From positions 124,001-188,000 of the forward strand of contig BCIT01000010.1 of assembly GCA_001600035.1 (NCBI GenBank): DNA of 64,000 nucleotides, written 5' to 3'. A program made the position numbers and the translations under genes. Of this stretch, positions 48,006 through 60,035 are shown piece after piece (positions within the stretch are counted from its first letter, which is position 1; every line of letters begins with the position of its first letter). A model generated the notes under the pieces. It saw nothing but the letters and a program-made list of their open reading frames with translations, did no database searches and was not told where the DNA came from. Source of the DNA: Holtermanniella nyarrowii. Lineage: Eukaryota; Basidiomycota; Tremellomycetes; Holtermanniales.

Positions 48006-48552
48006 TTGCGCGTTGGTTGTTGCAACGTCGCTCCGTTTGAGCTTTCGCGTCCGCCGTGCCTGACGTGAACGCCGGTGGCAAGTGAATGATAGAGTTGGCA
48101 GATTGGACTCCGCTCGATTCCCTGGGACAACGAGTGTGCGGAGCCACATGACAAAGACTTTCAGAAAGGTTGCTGTTTCGATTCTTCGAAGGTCCCCAGG
48201 AGTCCAGACAAGGATGTTTTGACAAAAGGACTTTGGCAAATGAAAAGGTGCGTTGCAGATGTATTTGAGCTTGAGGGAGATTTCTTAGCGATTTGAAGCC
48301 CATGACACATCAAGTTAGGGCGAGTAACGACAACAACTTGTGGGGGACATTGGAATGGATCTCGTCGCCCGTAGTCCGAGGAAGAAAGGAAACTCTTCCG
48401 ATCAAAAGTGTGCACAATGAGGTGTGTTCGTAGGATACCTGTGGAAGCCTTGCAGGTTCGTCGCGACAACGGGACACGCGATACACCAACAACACCGGAG
48501 CAACATGTCGAACATATCGCATCTCCATCTGATACCAATGATTCGTAAACCA
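48006..48552. other. spacer
   Basis: Upstream region of the coiled-coil gene. The minus-strand frame stays open to 48239 but lacks support as coding. Nothing else recognised. Confidence 0.4.
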
Positions 48553-49550
48553 CTACCTCCGCCAACAGTCGCGTGACCAGAAGCTGTCCGAGGTGGATGG
48601 CTTTGGAACTGGCGTAGACGCGTGCACAGTAAATTGGGAGGAGATCGTAATCTGGTCATAATTGCAAGCCTTGACAATTGGCGACATACCGGCGAGGACG
48701 GCTCGCACAGCGGTTCCGGAGTCGTCTTCCACTCTCCCGAGCTAAAGTTGGCGGCAGCTTCAAGATCCGCAATGATGCTTTGAACATCAGCGGCGTCTTG
48801 ACCGGGATGACGAGTGACGCTATACCACCCTCCTGGAGCCATCCAGTCAGATTGGCGAGCCCTGAGCAAGTCGTTGACCCAGGTCCTTCGAGTCTTTTCG
48901 ATGTCATTGGATAGCTTGTTCACAGTTTCCACGTGCCGCTGCAGCGACTTGACAGACGCAGCAGGAGTCCTGGGGGGTACCTTGACGACGTATTTGTTGG
49001 CAATGCAGAAGCTAGTCGGCAGTTGCGGCGAGGAAGCCATTTCGACCATGTCGGGCGTCGGGTGGGAGTCTGAGATGGGCTGCGTCCAGTGTCTGTTCGA
49101 CCAGCCTTCTTAAAGCGAAGCGGGATGACAGACGACCAAGAAAGGACTGTGGCGACAAAGGATGGGATGCCGAAGGGAGGCCCACAGCCGGATCGGTCTT
49201 GAGAAAGGTTCGTAGTGGACCCCAGGGACCGGTCCAGGTGCTTTGAAAGATGCAGGGTGTTGCGCGTGGGTGTGATCTTGACCAGTGAGAAGCATGTCAG
49301 AATCAGATTGTCGCTCTGCCTTGATGCCGAAGCGCGAGTGAAGCCACTTTTGTGTGGGGTAGACGGCCTGAAGCGAAAAGACACGGTGTACCTAACAATC
49401 AGCTGACATCTCAAGAAACGTTGCTACCGAGCTTCGGCTCATACTCACCTGGAAAGTAGATGCTTAGGCGAAGCGGCAATGAAACATTGCTAGGGTAGTC
49501 ATCGTGGGAGAAGACGACGTTGCAGTATTGTGGGAAACGGAACGCTGGTA
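48553..49550 (-). pseudogene. small unknown family, member X (frame-shifted)
   Basis: A minus-strand chain starts near 49550 with FRFPQYCNVVFSHDDYPSNV, continues after an intron with TVSFRFRPSTPHKSGF, then MVEMASSPQLPTSFCIANKY and TWVNDLLRARQSDWMAPGGW, followed by YSVTRHPGQDAADVQSIIAD. These last parts align clearly with member Y (LNAVLEARNSGW, ITRHPQQDYADVQCVAEKL). After GEWKTTP the similarity continues in another frame (AVRAVLAGMSPIVKACN up to SDSFWSRDCWRR) to a stop at 48553. I see no intron able to explain the change, so a single frameshift is likely. The family is not recognised and function is unknown. Confidence 0.45.
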
Positions 49551-49602
49551 GCCATGAGCTGGTTATGTCAGTAGTGCTTGCTCTACGACGTTATTTTAAT
49601 GC

Positions 49603-50123
49603 CTATATGGCAACGCTCCGTTGCCTCGTGACAAACCGGGCGTTCGAGCCGATATCGGAGGCGTGTCGAGCGCTGACCATGAGCCATCGGCCTGAGTCCA
49701 AACCATCCCAGTTGTTGCATCCAATGAGCCGGAGCGCAACTTCAGCCCGGGAACTAAGTGCAAGACGCTGACTGCCACTCTGACGTTGCGTAGACAATCT
49801 GGAGAGGTCGCCCTCCTCGAATTCTTCCATGAAATCCTCTGTCGCGCGCGACCAAGAAATCCATCCACCACACGCGACGCTGAAGTGGTGTATTCGAAAT
49901 GCGAAGTATCGGCCTTAGCCAAGTTTTGAGAAGAAAGGAGTGGATGAATCATGGTGGAGGGAAAGATATGGGATAATCGAAGATCTGGTGATTGCCATTG
50001 AGCAAAGGCCAAGCTACGTTGGTGAGCGAAGCCAGAGATACTTACGTACCTACCTGGAGCCAAAGGTCGTTTACCTTGATCCAAACTCGCGCTTTGCCGA
50101 TTGGACGACCTCAGAAACCTCAC
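49603..50123 (-). pseudogene. small unknown family, middle fragment
   Basis: Minus-strand segments PGRYVSISGFAHQRSLAFAQ and, in another frame, WWMDFLVARDRGFHGRI resemble matching parts of members X (TVSFRFRPSTPHK; WVNDLLRARQSDW) and Y (MYISLTFSTDAFF; YLNAVLEARNSGW) in the same order. A further frame from ATG 49830 reads MEEFEEGDLSRLSTQRQSGS. No continuous splice chain was found, so this is probably a decayed third member lying between X and Y. Confidence 0.3.
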
Positions 50124-50729
50124 CGCAACGACGCAGTCGTGAAGAGCAACACCCGGATCATCTTTTCTCTCCCGTGACCTCGCATTGCGTCCTTCACTGC
50201 ATCTCCCACCAGGTTACCAGGTTGAAAAAGCTTGACTCGGCAGTAGCATCGAGACACCAGTTACTGCCGATGTTCAAAATTCTAAGCAATGTCGGCCATG
50301 AATGGCGCGAACATGATTGAGCGCGGATAGGAAGGATTCTTGGCCGAGAATGCTGCCGGATTGTGCCTGATGGGATGGTGGCACGCATCCGTGATTCCTT
50401 GACTTTTGTTCTAGACAATCTTTTCCGTCTCCCACTATTCTCTCGCTCATTATCCCACGAAGGGTCGTCCTCTTGCCCTCGCAGTGGCGGCTACTTCCAT
50501 GACATGTATCGATGAGTCTGACAGTCATGTGTCAGGTTTCACTACTCTCTAGATCTGTTCGCAGCAAGCCCGAGCAAAGCCTAGCGAGCCTCATGATGCT
50601 CTTGATCAAAATGGCTCTGAATTGGGAGGGCATCACAATCAGTGACCAATCCTTCGGAGCGCACGAAGAACCATTTCTCCCAAGCCTTCAAATGATATAC
50701 AGATAGCATCTCTATCAGGCCCGTACATG
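50124..50729. other. spacer between family members
   Basis: Short frames only. Likely the upstream region of the middle fragment and the 3' flank of member Y. Confidence 0.4.
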
Positions 50730-51430
50730 CTATACTCGGCGTCGCCAGCCTGAATGCCAAAAGGACTTCAATGTAGGCTGAGACTGCATAGAAGCTAGCG
50801 TATTGTTGGTGTACAGCGTCTCAGCCGTTTGCTCTCGCCTGCCACATGTGCTGACGATAATCTGCATGTATCTCCCGATACTCTCGGTTACTGTAAGCGC
50901 CCTCTTGAGTGTGTCTTGCCACAGTCCAGTAGATATTTGGACTCGATAAGCCAGCTTTTCAGCGACGCATTGGACATCTGCGTAATCTTGCTGAGGGTGG
51001 CGCGTTATCTGGTGAGCGTACACCGGATGCTTCCAGCCTGAGTTACGTGCTTCTAGTACAGCGTTCAAGTAGGCATGCTCAGTACAACGGATTTCCTGAG
51101 CTCTTTTGGTGACGATACCAGCTTGATTTTGCAGCCATTGTACGTTTGATGAACCCAAGTCTGGCGGTTACGCAACCCCACAGGCGCCAAAATGGATAAT
51201 GGTTGGCTGACCTTGCGATGTGGCACTGGCGGAGCCTGAGGTGCCATCGGCCTGTGCTCCAGTCGTCGAGCTATTCATGTCGAGACGGATTTTACTTTCG
51301 AAAAAGGCATCAGTTGAGAATGTCAGTGATATGTACATCCGTCCCCGGAGCTGGAAATCGTATTTCAAAGGAGCCGCTAGATCTTGCAGCAGAAGGGTGC
51401 GACGAACAATTTGACAAAGGTGTCCTTTCC
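50730..51430 (-). CDS. small unknown family, member Y
   Basis: The N-terminal exon reads LLLQDLAAPLKYDFQLRGRM, then YISLTFSTDAFFESKIRLDM and a Ser/Gly/Ala-rich loop. An intron leads to SSNVQWLQNQAGIVTKRAQE, AYLNAVLEARNSGWKHP, YAHQITRHPQQDYADVQCVA and TVTESIGRYMQIIVSTCGRR. The end is LKSFWHSGWRRRV. The order matches member X, which lies 1.2 kb downstream on the same strand. The predicted fold is mixed, beta-rich then helical. No signal peptide or known motif. The first codon is uncertain; an ATG near 51420 is in a different frame. This may be the only intact member. Confidence 0.45.
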
Positions 51431-51884
51431 ATTTTGAGCTGACGTCAGCTGGCCTTCAGCTGGACAAGTTCCACATCAGCAAATGAATGTGCGTCTCGAC
51501 GGTCTCGTAGTCATCTCTATAAACAGCATGAATGATGAAGAAAGCTGCATCGTTCTCTGTCATTATGTTGCACGCACGAGACGAGAAAGACTGAATGGTC
51601 GAGCGGACCGTTCTCAAAAGCCATGTCTTTGTCGCAGCTTGACACCCCTCTACAAAGATTCTACAAACGTCCACAAAGGCGTAGAGCGAACTTGAAGGGG
51701 ACAGCCTGTGCCTGCTATATCTGGAAGGTGTGCCTGTTCCAATAGCTCATCTACAATCCCACACTTAAAAGTCCAAGACTGACCTCAAAACGTCGTGCCA
51801 CGTCCGACCATGAATAATGGTGTACGTTGGCCCGGCCTCCCAGGCTTGATGAAAAGTACGAGTTTACATCTCAGCTCCATCCCA
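51431..51884. other. spacer
   Basis: No supported feature. Promoter of member Y and the 3' flank of the membrane-protein gene. Confidence 0.4.
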
Positions 51885-52851
51885 CTACTTTCCAGGTGCA
51901 GCCGCCCCAGCCGCCTGCTGCCTAAAAGCTGCCGTCACAGCCAAAGTCCCCTGCCACCAAATCGCCAATCCCAAACTAACAGCCCCATGCGCAATCGCCC
52001 AAGCGCGCTCAGGATGCAGTCCGATCGCTTCAAACGCCTCACCGAACGAAACGGGAATAAAGCGCGGTGCGGAATAGAGGATGGTAGTGGCGATGGTGTG
52101 GTAAATGATGAGTCCGAGTGCTAGAGCGCGTTTACCGGGAAGATATTCTAGCTTGTCAGCTTGATTCTATGGCTAAGGTTTGTTTCAAACTGAAGGGGAG
52201 AACAGAATCGTGGTGGCTGCGCTGAGGAGTTTACCCGCATGCACTCAGCTCGTACCTTGTTTGGCCGCTGCGCAGAGTGCCATCAAAGCACGAACAAGCA
52301 CAAGTCAAAGTCTTTGCTAGTACTCCCGCATGCCATCACCAAACAGCTATACGTCTGATGAGCTTGCAAGCATCGAGCACGCACAAAGCGACGAGATTTG
52401 CAAGTACAGAGATCGTCTTTGCCAGGATTCACGCCCACCTCTTGCGCTGAATCAGCAAGACCAGCGGTCAGACAAGTTGACCGCAAACGACCAGAAGAAA
52501 GAAGATTCAACGAAACCACCGCCAGAGAGCAGCACTTACCTGGAAGTGCAAACACAAGCAAAGAAGCTATACACGTCGCCAACGACATGGCCGCAAACAG
52601 CTTTCCACATCAGCCGCTTGTCTCGCTCAAAGCCATCACTCACCTTGACCATGACGAGCGTGGTGTTATTCGCTTCCAAAAACGGTAGTTTGTCACTCAT
52701 CAACAGCCCTTGAAACGCAAAGGGCGCTTCGATCGCGACATGGAGGAGGAAAGCTGTCGAGCTTTACTGTCAGTCTCCTCTGCTTGGGTTTCGAAACATG
52801 CCAGACGTACTAAGGGCTTTGGATCGGTAACGAGCGCTGTTGGGCTGCCAT
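51885..52851 (-). CDS. small four-helix membrane protein
   Basis: Spliced from ATG 52851: MAAQQRSLPIQSPYSTAFLL, HVAIEAPFAFQGLLMSDKLP, NNTTLVMVK, then LFAAMSLATCIASLLVFALP, then EYLPGKRALALGLIIYHTIA and TTILYSAPRFIPVSFGEAF, ending GLAIWWQGTLAVTAAFRQQA, AGAAAPGK and the stop at 51885. Hydrophobic segments lie near residues 12-32, 50-75, 82-105 and 130-155, so three or four transmembrane helices are likely. Three introns are used; the third would be unusually long (about 390 nt) and could hide an alternative exon. Length is about 170 residues. The family is not recognised by eye. It is divergent from the ABC transporter across a 484-base spacer. Confidence 0.6.
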
Positions 52852-53335
52852 GATGCTCTGTTGTACTCTGTCAACGTTGAATGGATATGAGAAGTCTACA
52901 AGATCATCTCCACGCGGTGCACAATCTATTTCCCGTCTCCGTGCCTAATAGGTTAGCTCAATCTCCTATATCCCCCACGATCATTCTATCATTCCATCAT
53001 TCCGTCTCCCCCTTTTTGCTTTATTGTTCTCCTTTTTTAGGTCTTGAATCTCGGGAAACGAATCTCATTGTTCATTGTACAAAGTGCCGGCATGTATAGG
53101 TATAGCCGTGCCGAAGCCAAGCAAGGTGATGCATCGTTCTCTACTGAAACGAGAGTATACGTGTGGAGCTCTTTACTTCTTGACGTGTTCAACGTATAAA
53201 GGTTGATGCACACTATACACTGACTACATCGCAGCGGCAAGAGCATCAAGTAAAGAAAGGTACGTTGATTGCAGTCGAGTTGAATGATCATCCACGAAAC
53301 TTACCCCTCAGTACCTAGAACACATAAAAGGCACC
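52852..53335. other. shared divergent promoter region
   Basis: It separates the small membrane protein (minus) from the ABC transporter (plus). The tract catcattccatcattccgtc lies near 52988. No clear TATA box or repeat array. Confidence 0.5.
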
Positions 53336-56300
53336 ATGCCGTCTTCTTCTTCTTCACCGTCAAGTTCACCAAAAAGGCCATCACCAGCAGCTCGTCCACA
53401 ACAACGTGCACGTGCAACAACACCCTCTACACCTCGTCGACAACACCAAGTATCCAGCAGTACCAGCACTGCTACAAGTACATCAGAAGAGATTGAATTA
53501 GGTCCTATTGCATTCCATACACCTCGTTCACACCATTCGCCCTCTCCACGAACACCGCGACTAGAGAGTGAACACGAATACGAGCAATCACCTTTTTCAG
53601 ATCGGCATTCTGTTCAATACGCAACTGCGCAATCAGCTCGAATCACACGCGGTCACGAACAATTGTCAGCTGCTAGACGGCTTGATTACGGCGGCGAAAT
53701 GGATTCGCAACATGTCAAGCATGATCTTGTATTGGAGGGTGAAAAGGAGCAAGCTTTCATGAAGGCGTATGAGCGGTTTGATGAGCTTGAACGGACAAGC
53801 TACCCTCCTGCGATGCAGTCGCCGCCTTTTGCGCCGACAGTTGGGTATAGCTATCCCTCCAAGACACTCCAAGATCACCCTGATCTCCAGCCTTCCCAAC
53901 CCTCACCAACCACCCCTTCAAGCCCAACGAAACCCTCCTCATTCGACGAGCTCATCAAACCCCGTTTCCGCCTACTCTTTGCCCTCACCACCCGACGCGA
54001 CACCATCATCCACATTCTCCCCGCAACAACTCTCTCCATCATCGCCTCCATCATCCCTCCCTACATGACCGTCCTCGTCGGTGACCTCTTCATCCCCTTT
54101 TCCGCCTACCCGACCTCTCAATTCCTCGCGACCGCTCAACAAAAGCAAGAACTCGTGACAGATGTCTCGGCTATTGCACTCAAATTGGCCCTTGTCGGTG
54201 CCGTGGGCTTTGTAGTGCATACGCTTGTGGGAAGGGTTTGGATTGGGTATGGAGAAAGGGTTGCGGATCGGTTGAGACGAGGTGTTTATGAAGCTGTTGT
54301 GGGGAAAGAGATGGCTTGGTTCGATTTGGGAATGGGGATGAAAGGCGGCAAGACGGATGGAGACGGTGCATCGGGTGAAAATGTCGGTGCAGGTGGATTA
54401 ATGGCCAAATTTGCCAGGTGAGTGCCATTCGCCACCGTTCAATGCTGACGTGGATAGAGAAACAGACGACGTGAGATTGGGATGTTCCCTCGCAATGGGC
54501 GAGATCATTCAAAACACTCTTACCTTCATCTTATGCCTCATCCTCGCTCTCACGCGTTCACCAATCCTAGCCCTCGTAACTCTCAGCGCCATCCCCCTCG
54601 TCGTAGTCTCGCATCTCATCACCCAACTAGTCCTAACAAACCTCTACGCCACCGAGCGCCGTGCATTCGCCGAAGCTTCCACGCACGTCGAGCGTTCCAC
54701 CTCAGCCATCGCAACTGTCAAAGCATTCAACGCACAATCGTTTGAAGCAAAGCGTTTTCGAGGCGCGATCCGCGCTGCAGAAGTGTCGTTGGAGATGCAG
54801 GGTAAGATTTGGGGTTTGGGAGAGGGAGTCATTTCATTTCTTACGAGCGTCATGTTCGTGGCTGGTTTTTGGTTTGGTGCGAAATTGGTGAGGGAAGGCA
54901 GGATCTCGGTTGGGGATGTCATGACGGTTTTTTGGGCTTGTTTGATGGCTTCTTCAAGTCTTCAAGCGATCGTACCTGTTTTAGCTGTCGTTTCGCAAGG
55001 AAAGAATTCAATGGCTTCACAACTCACCATCATCCGAAGCGGTCAACCCTCCTCTTCCCGGCCAGTATCGACTGTCAACCCCTTTTCACCCATCATCACA
55101 CCTTCCGCTCGTTTCTCAATGCTACAATCAAAGCCTGCAGCTCCATCGACGCTGAGGAGAATCAGGCCGACAAAATGTAGAGGCGAGATTGTCTTTCGAG
55201 GTTTAAGCTTTGCTTATCCTTCAAGACCGGATCAGCTCGTGCTGAATGACGTCTCGTTGTTCTTGCCTGCTGGCGAGACGACATTTGTCGTTGGTGGTTC
55301 TGGCTCTGGCAAATCAACCATCGCACAGTTGTTACTCAAGCTTTACGTTCAACAAAGTGGCGATCTCACGATGGACGATCAAGATTTCCGGTTCCTCGAC
55401 GAACCCTTCACGCGCGAACACATCGCAGCAGTCCAACAAGGGTGTATCCTTTTCGACATGTCTGTGCATGAGAACGTGGCGCTTGGCGTCGCGGGCTCAG
55501 AGGTGGATGGGAGTGGCAAACAGAGGAGGCCAGAGGATGTAACGAGGGAAGAAGTGGTGGCGGCTTGCAAGATGGCGTTGATTCACGAATTTATCATTGA
55601 TTTGCCCCAAGGGTACGATACCAAGCTCGGGACGGGCGGGTCCAGCTTGAGCGGTGGTCAAAAACAAAGGCTTTCAATTGCACGCGCTAGGCTTCGTGAT
55701 CCGACTATTCTCATCCTTGGTGAGTTTCGCTGCTTCTTCTTCGACGCTAACGACATTCAGACGAAGCGACTTCAGCTTTGGATGCCACCTCTCGCGTGCT
55801 GGTCTTTGAAGCGCTCAAACGGTGGAGACGGAATCGAACGACGATTGTCATTACTCATGATCTCTCGCAGATCCAGATGGACGACTTTGTCTATGTCATG
55901 AAAGACGGCAGTGTTGTCGAGCAAGGATTTCGATCCGACCTTGTTGCCAAGCGTGATGCTTTGGGGCTGCCAGGCGTCTTCGCCGGCATGGCGCAGGAAC
56001 AGTCTATCGAGCCTTTTCCCATGAAAGAAGGCAATGGCTGGCGTCATGGTGTAGACGCAGAGGAGCAGGTGGAGGAGCTGCATGAGCCAGCTGCCGATCA
56101 GCGTCGGCTCACACGTCCAACAAGCCGCTTGGTTCGCTCACATACCCCTTCTTTCCAATTCGGTCTTCGACCTGCCAGCACAATGTACCTCGGCATCCTC
56201 GACGACTATGCTCGTGGCGATCGCGACTCTGTCATTCCTCTTCCTCGAGCATCCCAGATCTCGCCTAGGCCAGACTCTCGCCTCAGCTGGATACAGCCGT

Positions 56301-58464
56301 GGCCTTCGAGCATCTTTGGTATCAGTGGGAGGGATAGTCGAGCGTCCATGCACAGCTCGCCTGGCAAGCGCGCTTCCAACCTCCTTGCGGTACCTTCATC
56401 TACCTCGCTTAACAGGCTCGATCACGAGGAAATCTTGGATGACCGCTCTGAGAAGTACTTTGCCAGTACCTCTACGCTCAGCGCTCCAGCTCAGGCTCCT
56501 CGTCGTCGAACATGGAAAACCGAGTCGCCAGAGGCAGAGATAAAGATCGACGTCACGCCAGAATCCGAAGCAGAGCCTGCGCCAATGGGTCCCTTCCGCC
56601 TCATTCGCGCTTACTTTCCCGAACTACCCGCCAAGTGGCTCTTGGTGCTCGGTATCTTCGCTTCAGTCGCGCACGGTGTCTTGACACCCGTCTGGTCGAG
56701 CTACATCAGTGTGCTCATGTCCTACGTCTCGACTGGCGGCACCGATACCGCTGGCTTGACTCGCAACGGCATCAGTTTGATCTGTATCTGTGTCGGACAG
56801 TCTATCGCCATCGCGCTGAGCGCATCTTGCCTCGAGCTCCTCTCTAACAAGTGGGCCGCCAAAGCTCGCGCTAGAGCTTTCAACTCGATGCTCAATCAAG
56901 AAAAGGCATGGTTCGACTCGGCAGCGAACAGTCCCAGTTGGCTCATGCAGGTTTTGATCAAAGATGCCGACGATATGCGCGCTCTCATGAGCAATTGCAT
57001 TGGGCATCTCATCGTTGCGGTGACGATGATTGGACTGGGTCTGATTTGGGCCATGATTGTCGGCTGGCGGCTGACATTGGTCGGGCTCGCAATCTCGCCG
57101 GTCTTTGGAGCTCTCATGGTCGCTGAAGCCACCGTCTTGTCCAAGATGGAAGTTCTCAACAAGCGCCGACGTGAAGACGTCGCTCGTGCATTCTACGAGG
57201 TGAGTGACCTCCATTAGACATCTTGCTGACCTCAGACTGTCGCCAACGTCCGCTCAGTACGAGCAATGGCCATGGAGGGCGTCTTTCGCGAGACTTTTGA
57301 GGAGCTGCTCGTCAAAGCGCATGCCACAGGCGTGATCGCTGGCTGGGTCAAAGGTCTTGGCACCGGCGCGTCATCTTCACTACCCTTCTTTGCTCAAGGT
57401 GAGTCTATCAGGATGCTCGGCTAACAACAGCTTTGCTCAATTGGGTTAGCGCCATCTTCATCTCTCAAGGCTACTACACGTATGCACAGACGCTGCAAGT
57501 ATACGCTCTCGTTCTCTTCAGCATCACCTTTGGCGCACAAATGCTCGACTTCAGTACGTTTTCTTGTCCGCACCGCGCTGACATCAGTTCCCGAGTACGC
57601 CAAATCTCGCATCGCAGCTAGTGACTTCCATCGGCTGTACACCTTGTCTTTGGAGACGGAAGAAGCTGAAGGCGAGCTGCGCTTCCCCATTACCGGCAAC
57701 ATTGTCTTTGATCACGTCACCTTTGCGTATCCGTCTCGCCCTGACAACCCCGTTTTGACCGATGTTAGCTTCAAGCTCACTCCGGGAGAGACAGTGGCCA
57801 TCGTCGGTCCTTCAGGAAGCGGCAAATCGACCATCGCCGCGCTGCTGCAGCGGCTATACGATCCCTCAGGCGGCAACATTTTCCTCGACCGCTTCAAGCT
57901 CAACCAAGCCGACGTCCGGTGGCTGCGCAATCACATTGCAGTCGTCAGCCAGAATGCCAACCTCTTCGACGGTACCATTGCCGAGAACATTGCATACGGC
58001 TCCGAAGTACCGATTGGCGAGATCCATCGAGCAGCCAAGTCTGCCAGCGTGCACGACTTTATCATGTCTTTGCCGGATGCCTACGAAACGGACCTGGGCG
58101 AGAACGCGTCGTTGATCTCGGGAGGTCAAGCGCAGCGACTGCAGATTGCTCGTGCTCTTGTGCGGCCGTCGAACATTATGATTTTGGACGAGTGCACGAG
58201 CGCACTGGATGTTGAGAATGCTCGGGCGGTGCTGGACACCATTGTCAAGGTCAAGGGTGTAAGTCTGACTGCGCTCATGAGACTGAGCTGACAAGACAGA
58301 ACCTGACATCAATCTTCATCACGCACTCGGCAGAGGCAATGAAACGCTGTGATCGCATATTATGTCTTGGTGGAGGACAGATCGTGGAGGATGGCTCTTA
58401 CAATGAGCTGATTGCGCGCGGTGGGGTCTTTGCAGAGCTGATGAGTATGGGAGAGTGGGAATAG
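53336..58464 (+). CDS. full ABC transporter, ABCB/Ste6-MDR type
   Basis: An ATP-driven exporter of about 1,630 residues with layout TMD1-NBD1-TMD2-NBD2. The start ATG at 53336 opens a disordered Ser/Pro-rich extension of about 200 residues. TMD1 helices include LSIIASIIPPYMTVLVG, IALKLALVGAVGFVVHTLVG and ILCLILALTRSPILALVTL. NBD1 has Walker A GGSGSGKST, signature LSGGQKQRL, Walker B ILILDEATS (across an intron at 55721) and VITHD. TMD2 follows an intracellular linker (PMGPFRLIRAYFPELPAKWL). NBD2 has GPSGSGKST, signature ISGGQAQRL, IMILDECTS and FITHS. About six introns; the stop is at 58462. Both ATP sites keep their Walker lysine, the Walker B acids and the H-loop His. Family members export lipopeptide pheromone (Ste6) or drugs; the Ste6 assignment is inference. 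The long N-terminal extension is unusual. Confidence 0.92.
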
Positions 58465-58813
58465 GTTGTACAGTAAACGACATGATGATAACGATGGACA
58501 AGCTGCGCAGGCCCATCAGCTGGGGCTGGAAACCTGAAACGCTGGGCGCCAAAGCTAATTAACGCCTTCACGCTGAATTGGCGGCTAGCTCTCGGAACCA
58601 CAGCGAGCACCTTTCTTATCCGTTCGTCGACATTGGCCGGGCGAGCAACGCTTCCTCAGCCACCCAACAAGTGACACTGTGCTACATTGACCCCTATCAG
58701 GTCTCACCGTCTCAAGGGTAAATCTGTTCCTCAGGCTGGTCGCGCGTGAGAAGTTGCTTGGATATCGAGGGGTGCGAACGACTTCCTAACTGTGACTATC
58801 CACAACGAAAGTC
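58465..58813. other. spacer before the F-box-like gene
   Basis: No frame or repeat of note. Presumed 3' end of the ABC gene and promoter of the next. Confidence 0.5.
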
Positions 58814-60035
58814 ATGCAGTCCAAGACTCGCTTTGACTGCCTCCGGGGCTCTCTCGACGGCGACTCGATTACCATTGAAGATCTGCCAGAGATGTTGCAA
58901 AACAATCTGCGTTTGATTCCTGCCAAGGAAGACAGCGCACAGACGTGAGTGACAGTTCCAGCATCAACTTGAAATCGCGGACTGATAAGCAGTGCTCTCA
59001 ATAGCTTCTCACAGTTACTTGGCTTAGAGACCACCCCTGTTGCAAGCCAGTTTGCACGCCTACCCTCCGACGTCCTTTACGAGATTATCAAGGCGTCAGC
59101 GAGTCAACGTTTGCTATACGCCTGGCAACAGGTCTGCATTTCCACCTACGCCCTCGCAACTCCTCTTCTGTACTCCAACGCCGTTGTCATCTCGTCTCTG
59201 AAAGGCTTGGCGAGTCTTCTTTGCGGCCTGCCAAAGTACTTTGCCCCTCAGTCTCCTCCCAGGCGTCGCAAGAAGCGCGAAGCCAAATCTCGCCTCCTCC
59301 CCAAGACCAAGGCTTTGCCTTACATGCGAGTGCTGGTGTTCATGCCTGGGCGTTGGCAGAGCGTCAAAGCTCTCGATCACCTTATCGAGGCTGATTGCAC
59401 GTTTCTCAAGAACCTTGCCGTTGTATGGTTTGCAGAGACGGCGAGCGACAGGTCGAGATGCTATGATCTAGTCAAATGGACTGTGTATCAAGAATTGAAG
59501 GCTATTCAGCTGGGTGGCAAGATTCCAGACAATGATCAATTGGTGAGTTTCTGAGTCCGGTCGTGCTGATCAAGGCCAGACGATCAAGCACGCTCCTCGA
59601 ATGGCTCGGTCTCCTCATCAGACCATCATCCGCATAGACGACGTCAACACTCTCAGCAACCTGAATGGCAGTCTCCCCGTCGTCGTACAGCTCGACTGTC
59701 GCCGTCTGCGCACAGATTACAAGGTCACGAACCTTTTTATCCTGCTCTTTGACCTAGTGCATCGATCACCAATGTCTTGGGTCGCCGTCGAAGTCTACGG
59801 GCTCGGTGACCTTTTCATCGGTAATCTTCTCCACCAAATTATCCAGCGTAGCCTTCACACGCAAGTGTTGATGCTCTCGGCGGGCTATCAAGACTTTGTG
59901 AGAGGTGAGCCTTTGGAGCGGCAAGACGCGATTGCGGCCGTGTATCGGCAATACATGGCAAGGTATCATCGCTGCAAAGTGGCTTTGAGCTTCAAGCCTA
60001 TCTCCGAGCTTGATGCTTTGCTAATCGAGGCGTAA
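58814..60035 (+). CDS. F-box-like protein
   Basis: The start ATG at 58814 (MQSKTRFDCLRGSLDGDSIT) with introns after GCACAGAC (58946) and after GATCAATTG gives three exons and a stop at 60033-60035. Near residue 60 an F-box-like helix set appears (FARLPSDVLYEIIKASASQR, WQQVCISTYALATPLLYSN). A C-terminal domain of about 250 residues of alternating strands and helices follows (ALPYMRVLVFMPGR; LKNLAVVWFAETASD; LFILLFDLVHRSPMSW; VAVEVYGLGDLFIG). The plan is typical of fungal F-box proteins that pick targets for SCF ubiquitin ligases, but the F-box is divergent and substrate unknown. A broken paralogue lies at the right edge of the window. Confidence 0.7.
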
